Below, in pieces: positions 8,907 to 16,495 of a stretch of DNA of 35,338 nt. How positions within the stretch are numbered: the stretch's first letter is position 1; each line of letters opens with the position of its first letter. The notes under the pieces were generated by a model, which saw nothing but the letters and a program-made list of their open reading frames with translations, was not told where the DNA came from and made no database searches. The translations under genes and the position numbers were made by a program. The stretch comes from an uncultured Oscillospiraceae bacterium (lineage in GTDB: Bacteria > Bacillota > Clostridia > Oscillospirales > Oscillospiraceae): contig CAJTVO010000018.1 of the NCBI GenBank assembly GCA_910579485.1, positions 1 through 35,338 of the forward strand, given 5' to 3'.

Positions 8907-11492
8907 ATGTACAATGATGAAATGGAGATGAAACACGTGGCTTTCCCCCGCTCCCTGAAAACCGGCATAGTAGTGGTCGTCTGCTTGAATCTACTGGTTT
9001 TTGCGGTTTTGGGAATATCGATCGACGCGATGAGCGAAAACGCCGTCGAAAATATCGGCACGGCCTACATGGACGGAATGAACGAGCAGGTCTCCCTGCA
9101 TTTCGAGACGATCATCGACCTCCGCCTGACCATGGCGGAGTCCATCGCCCGCATCGCGGTGGATGAAAAGTCCGGCAGCTATGGCACGAAGGAGGACATC
9201 GAATACGGCGCGCGGGCGCGCCATTTCCTGTGCGCCTTCCTCTACTCCGCCGACGGCCGGATCGAGATGATCTACGGCGACCCCGTGACGCTGAACTATC
9301 CCGACCTGTTTTTGGCCAGCGTGCAAAAGGGAGAGCGGAAGACGGCTTCCGCCGTCTGCGACAGCGGAGAGGATGTCATCCTCTTCGGCGTTCCCTGCGA
9401 ATATCCCATGTCCGACGGGACTGAGAGCCTGGCCATCGTGGTGGGGCTCTCCTCCGCCTATATGAGCGAGGTCCTGTTCCTGGACTCCGACAGCTCCCTG
9501 GCCTACTCCTTCGTGATCCGCCGGGACGGCACCTTCGTAGCCCGCAGCGACGACGCCGTCCACAGCACCTACTTCGACCGGCTCTACAGCATCTTCGAGG
9601 GTCAGAAGGAGGCGGCGGACTTCTACATCCGGCAGCTGACGGAGGCCATGGACGCGGGAAAGGATTACTCCGTCATTCTGAAGGACGGCGCTTCCCGATG
9701 GCACCTCCACTGCACCGGCCTGCCCTACTGCGACTGGTATCTGGTGACGGTGCTGCCCTTTGACAAGCTGGATCAGACCATCCTGGGCATGAGCAGCCGC
9801 TGGCTGACCATCGTCTACGCGGCCTCCTTCGCCGCCATCGCCATGCTCCTGCTCCTGTTCTTCCAATACCTGAAGGTATACAGGAACCAGGTGGCCGAGC
9901 TGCGGCGGATGAACGTGGAGATGGACGCGGCCCGGAAGGAGGCGGAGCATGCCAACGCGGCCAAGCAGGAGTTCCTCTCCAGCATGAGCCACGACATCCG
10001 CACCCCCATGAACGCCATCATCGGCATGACCTCCCTGGCCACCAGCAGCGCCGGCGACCCGGAGCAGGTCCAGGAGTACCTGCGGAAGATCGCCCTGTCC
10101 AGCAAGCACCTGCTGGGGCTGATCAACGACGTGCTGGACATCTCCAAGATCGAGAGCGGCAAGATGACCCTGAACGTGGAGCCGGTATCCCTGCGGGAGG
10201 TGATGGACAGCATCATCAACATCATCCAGCCCCAGATCAAGGCCAAGAACCAGCAGTTCACCGCCGCCGCCTACGAAATGATCGCCGAGGACGTGTGCTG
10301 TGACAGCGTGCGGCTGAACCAGGTGCTGATCAACCTCCTGGGGAACGCCGTCAAATTCACGCCCGAGAAGGGCTCCGTCCAGGTCAGCGTGTACCAGGAG
10401 GCCCTTCCGGAGGACACCTTCTGCGTCCGCACCCACTTCCTGGTGAGTGACACGGGCATCGGCATGTCCCAGGAGTATCAGAAGGTGATCTTTGACTCCT
10501 TCAGCCGGGAGGACAACACCCGGGTCCAAAAGACCGAGGGCTCCGGCCTGGGCATGGCCATCACCAAGTACATCGTGGACGCCATGGGCGGCTCCATCTC
10601 CGTCCGCAGCGAGCAGGGCCAGGGCAGCGAGTTCCACGTGATCCTGGACCTCGCCAAGGCGGCCTCCCCTGCCGTGGACGGGCCCCTTCCCTCCTGGAAC
10701 GTGCTGGTGGTGGACGGCGACCAGCGCCTGTGCGCCAGCGCGGCCAAGGCCCTGGAGTCCTTGGGCGTCCGCGCCGAATGGCGTCTGCGCGGCGGGGAGG
10801 CCCTGGAGCTGATCCGGGAGCGCCGCCGCCGGAATGAAGGGTATCAGGCAGTCCTCCTCAGCTGGCGGCTGCCGGACATGGACGGGCTGGAGGCGGTCCG
10901 GGCCATCCGGGCGGACGCCGGGACGGACGCGCCCTTCCTGCTCCTCGTCTCCTGCGATCAGAGCGGGATGGAGGCGGCGGCCCGGGACGCGGGGGCCTCC
11001 GGGATCATTTCCGGCCCCCTGTTCAAGTCCGCCCTGCTGGACGCCCTGCAGGGCCTGTCCGGCGCGCCGGACCGCGAGGCCCCCGCCCCCAGGGTGGAGG
11101 CCAGCCTGGAGCTGAAGGGCAAGCACGTCCTGGTGGCGGAGGACAACGAGCTCAACTGGGAGGTGGCCAGCGAGCTGCTTTCCGTTCTGGAGATGGACCT
11201 GGAGTGGGTGGAAAACGGCAGGCAGTGCGTGGAGAAGTTCCAGAGCGCCCCGGAGGGGTACTACGACGCGATCCTCATGGACGTGCGGATGCCCGTCATG
11301 GACGGCTACGCCGCCACCGCCGCCATCCGGAAGCTGGAACGGGCGGACGCGGACGTCCCCATCATCGCCATGACCGCCGACGCCTTTTCGGAGGACATCC
11401 AGAGGTGTCTGGAGTGCGGCATGGACGACCACCTGGCAAAGCCCATCGACATGCAGGACGTGGCGCGGAAGCTGAAAAAATATTTGAAATAG
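8907..11492 (+). CDS. Membrane hybrid histidine kinase with extracytoplasmic sensor and two receivers, the first degenerate
   Basis: From the ATG at 8907 the protein has 861 residues; AGAGGG lies nine bases upstream. An in-frame ATG at 8853 has no ribosome site. TM1 (about 18-40) and TM2 (about 299-323) flank an extracytoplasmic region of about 260 residues, of Cache-like size. HisKA carries H362 (FLSSMSHDIRTP). ATPase boxes are NLLGNAVKF (476-484), DTGIGMS (515-521) and GSGLGMA. Receiver 1 (598-717) keeps acidic residues D603/D605 and K707, but the phospho-acceptor position is Ser652 (LLSWRLPDMDG, where relatives have D-W-K-M-P). Receiver 2 (740-860) is complete with D792 (LMDVRMP). The phosphorelay therefore probably uses only the last receiver. 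It is separated from the first kinase by a terminator, so the two are not strictly one operon. The signal and target are unknown. Confidence 0.87.
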   Translation: MYNDEMEMKHVAFPRSLKTGIVVVVCLNLLVFAVLGISIDAMSENAVENIGTAYMDGMNEQVSLHFETIIDLRLTMAESIARIAVDEKSGSYGTKEDIEYGARARHFLCAFLYSADGRIEMIYGDPVTLNYPDLFLASVQKGERKTASAVCDSGEDVILFGVPCEYPMSDGTESLAIVVGLSSAYMSEVLFLDSDSSLAYSFVIRRDGTFVARSDDAVHSTYFDRLYSIFEGQKEAADFYIRQLTEAMDAGKDYSVILKDGASRWHLHCTGLPYCDWYLVTVLPFDKLDQTILGMSSRWLTIVYAASFAAIAMLLLLFFQYLKVYRNQVAELRRMNVEMDAARKEAEHANAAKQEFLSSMSHDIRTPMNAIIGMTSLATSSAGDPEQVQEYLRKIALSSKHLLGLINDVLDISKIESGKMTLNVEPVSLREVMDSIINIIQPQIKAKNQQFTAAAYEMIAEDVCCDSVRLNQVLINLLGNAVKFTPEKGSVQVSVYQEALPEDTFCVRTHFLVSDTGIGMSQEYQKVIFDSFSREDNTRVQKTEGSGLGMAITKYIVDAMGGSISVRSEQGQGSEFHVILDLAKAASPAVDGPLPSWNVLVVDGDQRLCASAAKALESLGVRAEWRLRGGEALELIRERRRRNEGYQAVLLSWRLPDMDGLEAVRAIRADAGTDAPFLLLVSCDQSGMEAAARDAGASGIISGPLFKSALLDALQGLSGAPDREAPAPRVEASLELKGKHVLVAEDNELNWEVASELLSVLEMDLEWVENGRQCVEKFQSAPEGYYDAILMDVRMPVMDGYAATAAIRKLERADADVPIIAMTADAFSEDIQRCLECGMDDHLAKPIDMQDVARKLKKYLK

Positions 11493-11504
11493 AGCAGGCC
11501 GAAC

Positions 11505-11543
11505 AGGGCCGGAGCAGTATCAAGATACTGCTCCGGCCCTTTG
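11505..11543 (+). terminator. Intrinsic terminator of the second kinase gene
   Basis: A 17-bp perfect stem, 11505-11521 paired with 11524-11540, GC-rich, two-base centre, followed by TTTG. It sits 13 bases after the kinase stop. Confidence 0.75.
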
Positions 11544-11547
11544 TGCG

Positions 11548-11730
11548 TCAAAAAAGATGCTTTGCATCTTTTTTGAGAAGGGTTTCGCTGCGCTCTGCGC
11601 CTCGGTTGTGCGCCCATGGCGCACAATTCGACGCTCACTCCGCGTAAAGAGTTTTTCCCACGTACATGCCGCGGGAAAAACGATTTCATTTTATTTCGCG
11701 CCTGCGGGCGCGAAACTCCTGCGGAGGGCT
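11548..11730. repeat. Cluster of short perfect hairpins
   Basis: Consecutive inverted repeats with tiny loops: 11548-11560/11564-11576 (loop TTT, A-tract and T-tract ends), 11606-11614/11618-11626 (loop CAT), 11651-11659/11673-11681, 11694-11702/11707-11715, and CTCC-TGC-GGAG at 11716-11726. No open frame of quality crosses it. The first may be a second terminator; the rest look like an intergenic structured repeat. Confidence 0.5.
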
Positions 11731-11889
11731 TTTTGACCGGCCTTTTCGTTGCCCCCACGGCAGCCCGTAGGGCGCGACGACCCCGGCGCGACGAGTCGTC
11801 ACACCCTACACCGCCCCTAAACTGCTGTCCCACATAGTAGATATTATAGTATATCATCCGGTCTGGAAAATTTATTTTAAAATGCTTCT

Positions 11890-11915
11890 TAATTTCTGCC
11901 AATACCTGCCGATAT
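11890..11915 (+). promoter_or_regulatory. Candidate sigma-D (sigma-28) promoter for flagellin
   Basis: GCCGATAT at 11908-11915 matches the -10 element known for SigD flagellar promoters. TAAT at 11890-11893 sits 14 bases upstream, close to the TAAA -35 consensus with spacing 14-16. This would give a leader of about 290 nt before the ATG at 12215. Seen: the -10 match. Inferred: its use. Confidence 0.45.
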
Positions 11916-12214
11916 GTACTACAGAACAGCCCGTGCAGCGGCCCCAAAAAGCGTTCTTAATAGTATACAACAAGAAACACACAAAACCCAGGACGGCGCT
12001 CCGGAAGCCGGACCGTCCGCCTCACCTTGAAAATCCCATCCGATCGATTTCATCCGGTTGCGCGAACCGGCTGGAATACAGTCCCTGCGCCACGCCCCGG
12101 CAGTCCGGCCGGAACCGGGAAACGGCGCGTAAACCCAGTGCTGGTGAATGGATGCACCGGCACGCCGGAAACCGCATTTTTCTACAAAATATTTTATTGA
12201 AAGGATGCAATAAA

Positions 12215-13961
12215 ATGCGTATTCAACACAACATTGCGGCGATGAACGCCTACCGCAACTACAACATCAACACCTCCGCCGTCTCCAAGAACCTGGAGAA
12301 GCTGTCTTCCGGCTACAAGATCAACCGTTGCTGGCGACGACGCCGCCGGTCTGGCTATTTCCGAGAAGATGCGCGCTCAGATCACCGGTCTGGACGCCGC
12401 CACCAAGAACGTCAAGGACGGCATCTCCCTGGTGAAGACCGCTGAGGGCGCCATGCAGGAAGTCCAGGACATGCTCAACCGCATGGTCAACCTGGCTACT
12501 CAGTCCGCCAACGGCACCTATGACAACGAAGTGGACCGCGCCAACCTCCAGAAGGAAGTCGACCAGTTGAAGGCCGAGATCAACCGTATTGCCGACAGCT
12601 CCAACTTCAACGGCATCAAGCTGCTGGACGGCTCTCTGGATGCCAGCACCAAGGTCATCAACAATGTGGATGTCATTAGGGATGCAGATATCGTTGCTGA
12701 CGGCCAGCTGGGCAAGGACCCCCAGGCAGGTGTCTATTCTGTTGATCTGTCCAAGGTGTCTGTAACGTCCAGCGCCGACAATCAGAGCGTGACCCTCAGC
12801 CTCTGGGGCAAGGACATGCAGGTTGACCTGGGTAAGGATGTCACTCTCAGTGGTTCCGAGCTTGCAAAGAAGTTTGCCGAAGCTTGGAATGCGGATTCCA
12901 CCGACAAGTGGGAGGCCACCCACGGCTTCAAGATGAACGCCTCCGCAGAGGGCGACAAGCTGGTGTTTACCATGAGCAATGCACCTACAAAGGAGTGGCT
13001 GGTGGATACCGGTACGAACAAGGGCAATTTCGTATACAGCGATAAGACGTCCATTGCCGGAAATAACGCCCAGGAAGTCACCGTTACCGTGGAGCAGGAA
13101 GCTGTGGACAGCACCCGGGGCCGGATGTACGGTCAGGCCATGTTCGAGCTGGCTACAAAAGCTGGCGCTGGCAAAGTGGCTGTAGTAGACGGCGGCACTG
13201 TTACGATTGGTGACGAAACCTATGTCTTTGCCATTGGTCCGGACAGCAAGTACAAGGGCCTTGAGAATGTTGTTGATTTGACTGATCAGACGGCAAAGTC
13301 CCCTGATCTGCTCGCTTATGCGGCTCAGCGCCTGTCTACCGCTGCTCAGGACAATACTCGTTTTAAGGTCGGTACGTCCGTCAACGGCCCGTTTATTACA
13401 GTTACCGAAAAAGAAGGCGGCGTAGATTACTCCAAGAACAACCTGGCAGGTGCAGATGGTCTGGGCAGCCACGGCGTTAATGGAACTACCAATCAGGATG
13501 CCAAGGGGTCTGACTGGGCTGGTTTGATCCAGACCGGCAAGGTAGACCCCACTGTTCTGGACAAGGGCCTGACCCTGCAGATTGGCGATACCTCTGAAAG
13601 CTACAACCAGCTGAAGGTTTCTGTTGGTGACATCCATACCAAGGCTCTGGGGATCGACAAGATCAGCATTGCCTCCCAGGCTGGCGCCGCCGCCGCCATC
13701 AGCACCATTAAGGACGCCATCAACAGCGTCTCCTCCATCCGTGGTACTCTGGGCGCTACCCAGAACCGTCTGGAGCACACCCAGAACAACCTGAGCGTCA
13801 TGAAGGAGAACATCCAGGACGCTGAGTCCACCATCCGCGACACCGACGTGGCCGAGGAAATGATGAGCTACACCAAGAACAACATCCTGGTGCAGTCCGC
13901 CCAGGCCATGCTGGCCCAGGCCAACCAGATTCCTCAGGGCGTTCTCCAGCTGCTCGGCTAA
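12215..13961 (+). pseudogene. hag: Flagellin, disrupted by a one-base insertion near the 5' end
   Basis: This encodes the flagellar filament subunit. The ATG at 12215 follows GAAAGGA. The N-terminal D0/D1 start MRIQHNIAAMNAYRNYN..NTSAVSKNLEKLSSGYKINR is normal, but after codon 38 the frame breaks. The text reads CGTTGCTGG where CGT-GCT-GGC (RAGDDAAGLAISEKMR) is expected, so one T at 12328/12329 is surplus; the unshifted frame stops near 12445. From 12330 the second frame runs intact to TAA at 13961 with normal D1 (LNRMVNLATQSANGT), a large variable centre, and a canonical C-terminus ending NQIPQGVLQLLG. Repaired length is 581 residues. Because the rest is flawless, a sequencing error or very recent mutation is likelier than long decay. 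No other flagellar gene is present. The AAGGATG at the ribosome site resembles a CsrA target, as in B. subtilis hag. Confidence 0.9.
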
Positions 13962-13974
13962 TTTTTCGCTCTGC

Positions 13975-14004
13975 GCTCCGGCGGAGGCGTACTTCCGCCG
14001 GAGC
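13975..14004 (+). terminator. Hairpin after flagellin without a T-run
   Basis: An 11-bp GC-rich perfect stem, 13975-13985 with 13994-14004, eight-base loop. What follows is CGCCTGCAACG, not a T-tract, so it may act as an mRNA 3' end stabiliser or weak terminator that lets some transcription reach the next gene. Confidence 0.45.
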
Positions 14005-14045
14005 CGCCTGCAACGTGATCGTTTCATCTTCGGGAGGATCATCTC

Positions 14046-14594
14046 ATGGAAAATCAAAAAACGTCCGCTCTGTCAAATAAGGTCGTGATCATTGCTGCGG
14101 CTGTCATTGTTGCTGCGCTGGCTGTTGTGACGGCTGTACTGCTTACCGGACGGAACACTGACAACGGTAATCAATCTGGTACGATCGGTTATGCCGCAGA
14201 CGCCAAGGTTATGTTGGACCAACAGTCTCTGCAGGCCGCTTTCGATGAGGCTGTGCGGAACGCGGCGGACGGCAATGTTGGGCTGCACTATCAAAACGAT
14301 GCTTACAGCAAAAATGGTACAGATTTCGAGTGCCGTATTATCAATTCGGCATCCAATAAGTACGATATGTACTTAAACATTTTTGCTGATGCGGAGCTGA
14401 CAGATCAGATATTCCTATCGCAGCTTGTTCCTCCCGGCAGTGGGTTTGAGCAGATCACACTGCTGCATTCCCTGGACCCCGGTGACCACACCGTTTATGT
14501 GGCACTGACCCAGGTGGATACGGATGAAGAGACTGGCGAGCAGGTCATTAAGAATCAGGTCATGCACACCATGGATTTTCATGTGAGTGAGTGA
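14046..14594 (+). CDS. Membrane-anchored extracytoplasmic protein of unknown function
   Basis: 182 residues, not recognised as a named family. A short basic head is followed by one membrane helix (about 12-34, rich in Ala/Val/Ile) with no signal-peptidase site, so it is probably an N-in anchor. The outside part of about 145 residues has a mixed-polarity, beta-rich look, containing ECRIINSASNKYDMYLNIFAD and a P-G-x-G-F turn, and ends HTMDFHVSE. GGGAGG lies upstream of the ATG. It lies 85 bp after flagellin and 75 bp before the first secreted paralogue, in the same direction. Codon use is more AT-rich than in neighbouring genes, a feature it shares with the three following genes. It could be an assembly or anchoring partner of the secreted proteins; that is inference from position only. 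Confidence 0.75.
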   Translation: MENQKTSALSNKVVIIAAAVIVAALAVVTAVLLTGRNTDNGNQSGTIGYAADAKVMLDQQSLQAAFDEAVRNAADGNVGLHYQNDAYSKNGTDFECRIINSASNKYDMYLNIFADAELTDQIFLSQLVPPGSGFEQITLLHSLDPGDHTVYVALTQVDTDEETGEQVIKNQVMHTMDFHVSE

Positions 14595-14668
14595 TCGTAT
14601 CATATAGCGTTTTTAAATCAGTTGTGTAAAGCTGCAAACAAATATTACTACTAGGAGGAATATCCAAC

Positions 14669-15700
14669 ATGAAAAACCTGAAGGCTCGCATTTGTTCCGG
14701 CGCTATGGCCGGCGTACTTGCGCTGTCCCTGGCAGTTCCCGCTTTTGCCGCTGGCAACACTCCCATGAACACCCAGACTGAAATCACCGCAACTTACCAA
14801 AAGGTCGACATCAAGGTTATCGTTCCGCAGACCGGCACGGCTCTGATCAACCCCTACGGTCTTGATTTGAAGGTCAAGGATGCGGCGAACAACGAAGTGA
14901 CCATCAGCGGTCAGAAGATCGTGACCGCCCCCATGTCCCTCAAGAATCAGACTGCGATGAACCTGAAGGTTGGCGCAACTGTGACTGGGGCCATCAACGC
15001 GACTTCCGATATGCGCTTTTCCACTGAGGCTCTTGCTGCTGACAATACCACCAAGATGGCCTATGTATACCTGCAGGCAGGTAGCAGCGACCTGACTGGT
15101 AATGCTACTACCGTAACTGAAGCGCAGATTTCTAGCAAGTTTGCCGAATGGGAAGCAAAAGCCTATGACGCTGCAACCGATGTCATCGTAAGTGACAGAG
15201 GTGCCTCCACAGAGAACTTCGCTGTTTTGAAGGCCGCAAAGATGAATACTACCACCGGTGAATTTGATGAGTACAAGAACGGCAGCATTGCCTTTGTCCG
15301 CTTGGCTGGTGACTGCCCTGCGGATCCCAGAGGCGGCTGGGCTGACACCGATGGCTTTACGGTGAATGTTGCCTATACCTTTGCGCCTGCTCAGATTGCG
15401 ACCTATGCTGTTGCCCAGGGTACAATGACTGCAACAGGTACTGGTATTAACGCTGCAACTGCGATGGCAATCAAGGTTGAGGGCGCTGTTGTTACTGCGG
15501 CTGCTGCGGGTGATACCGTGTCCGTTGACGTGACAGTAGACAATGCGAATGACGCGATTGACTGGACTGTGGTTGATGAGCAGGGCAACGCCATTGATGG
15601 CCTGTCCGGAAGCGTGGCAAAAGCGACTGGCACGTCCCGCACCTTCACCTTTACCATGCCCGATAAGGCGGTAAAGATCAACATTGTGTCTAAGGCTTAA
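14669..15700 (+). CDS. Secreted NPY/W-DTD paralogue 1
   Basis: 343 residues with a clear signal peptide (probable cut AFA/AG after residue 27). The mature part carries the signature shared by the next two genes: VPQTGTALINPYGLDL near residue 51, a stretch of the type I-V-x-x-x-x-x-LxNxxxxxLxVxxxVTG, and the closing FVRLAGDC..W-ADTDGFTVNVAYTFAP near residue 210-240. After that comes a C-terminal domain of about 100 residues absent from paralogue 2, ending TFTMPDKAVKINI, which resembles bacterial surface-repeat (Big/FIVAR-like) folds. No LPXTG sorting signal is seen. AGGAGG lies upstream of the ATG. The family is unknown to me; a beta-sandwich of the biofilm-fibre or pilin type is a guess. Confidence 0.8.
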   Translation: MKNLKARICSGAMAGVLALSLAVPAFAAGNTPMNTQTEITATYQKVDIKVIVPQTGTALINPYGLDLKVKDAANNEVTISGQKIVTAPMSLKNQTAMNLKVGATVTGAINATSDMRFSTEALAADNTTKMAYVYLQAGSSDLTGNATTVTEAQISSKFAEWEAKAYDAATDVIVSDRGASTENFAVLKAAKMNTTTGEFDEYKNGSIAFVRLAGDCPADPRGGWADTDGFTVNVAYTFAPAQIATYAVAQGTMTATGTGINAATAMAIKVEGAVVTAAAAGDTVSVDVTVDNANDAIDWTVVDEQGNAIDGLSGSVAKATGTSRTFTFTMPDKAVKINIVSKA

Positions 15701-15740
15701 CGTCGTTTTCAAGTAATCAATAATTCACACACCATAAGTT

Positions 15741-15774
15741 AAGGCCGCACGGCTTCGGCCGTGCGGCCTTTTTT
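15741..15774 (+). terminator. Terminator/attenuator between paralogues 1 and 2
   Basis: Perfect 13-bp GC-rich stem 15741-15753/15758-15770 with a TTCG tetraloop, followed by a six-T tract. Only 20 bases separate it from the ATG at 15795, leaving no room for a new promoter, so paralogue 2 needs read-through. Confidence 0.9.
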
Positions 15775-15794
15775 CCATTCTGGGAGAAGCAACT

Positions 15795-16430
15795 ATGAAG
15801 AAACCAGTTCTGCTCAGCGTGGTCTTCGCACTGCTGCTGTCTCTGGCGTTCCCGGCGCACGCCGTGACTCAGGGAAGCGGCACGCTGATCACAGCTGGGT
15901 GCAGCCTTCCGGAGATTCTGGTGACCGTCCCAAATAGCGATCAGATTTTTCTGAATCCATATCAAATTCCAATCGAAATCGACGGAACGATGTCCTCCCA
16001 ACAAATCGTGTTTACCCCTGTCGCAATGGAAAACAAGAGCGAGGTGCCGCTGGCAGTTACTATGACTGTAGTAGGAAATGTCAACCCTGAGAGCACCCTT
16101 CGCCTGCTTTCATACAGCACTCGCGAGGTAGACACAAATAGGAAGTATGTATTTCTGTACTGTGAGCTTCATGCCGCCAGTTCCATGGATGCTGTTGTCT
16201 GGGACAGCAAGTATAATGAGGATATACACGCTCCAGTCCTTGACGGCAGAGAGGTGACCAGGAGAAATGTGATTACCTTAAGTCAGGCGGATCAGCAAAA
16301 TCATTTTGGTGTGTTTCGCTTAACAGGTGACTGCACACCAAATCCTACTGACCCATGGTCGGAGGACACAGATACAATTGACGTGAAGATTGCATTTAGC
16401 TTCAAGCCCCTTGAGCGGGAAATATCTTAA
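15795..16430 (+). CDS. Secreted NPY/W-DTD paralogue 2
   Basis: 211 residues, the minimal form of the family. Signal peptide MKKPVLLSVVFALLLSLAF with probable cut AHA/VT after residue 23. The shared signature is VPNSDQIFLNPYQIPIEID near residue 45, QIVFTPVAMENKSEVPLAVTMTVVGNV (about 66-92, given as the family core), and the end FRLTGDC..DPWSEDTDTIDVKIAFSFKPL. It stops right after the core domain, which defines the domain at about 185 residues. Ribosome site GGGAGA. It follows an intrinsic terminator and precedes another, so its dose relative to its neighbours is probably set by read-through. Function unknown; secretion is well supported. Confidence 0.8.
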   Translation: MKKPVLLSVVFALLLSLAFPAHAVTQGSGTLITAGCSLPEILVTVPNSDQIFLNPYQIPIEIDGTMSSQQIVFTPVAMENKSEVPLAVTMTVVGNVNPESTLRLLSYSTREVDTNRKYVFLYCELHAASSMDAVVWDSKYNEDIHAPVLDGREVTRRNVITLSQADQQNHFGVFRLTGDCTPNPTDPWSEDTDTIDVKIAFSFKPLEREIS

Positions 16431-16447
16431 AAGCAGCTTTTTATCCC

Positions 16448-16479
16448 GCCGTGGGGCCTCACGGCCCCACGGCCTTTTT
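16448..16479 (+). terminator. Terminator/attenuator between paralogues 2 and 3
   Basis: Perfect 11-bp GC-rich stem 16448-16458/16463-16473 with loop TCAC, followed by C and five T. The next ATG is at 16496, and the ribosome site GGAG lies between. Confidence 0.88.
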
Positions 16480-16495
16480 CTATGGAGAAACTGCC

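Larger units (their letters stand above)
11493..12214. other. Gene-free stretch before flagellin
   Basis: About 720 bases without a credible gene. It holds the kinase terminator, the hairpin cluster to about 11730, a GC-biased segment to 11820, then an AT-rich promoter-like stretch (11830-11920) and about 300 bases that would be the flagellin mRNA leader. Open frames crossing it lack ribosome sites and recognisable protein features. Confidence 0.6.
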
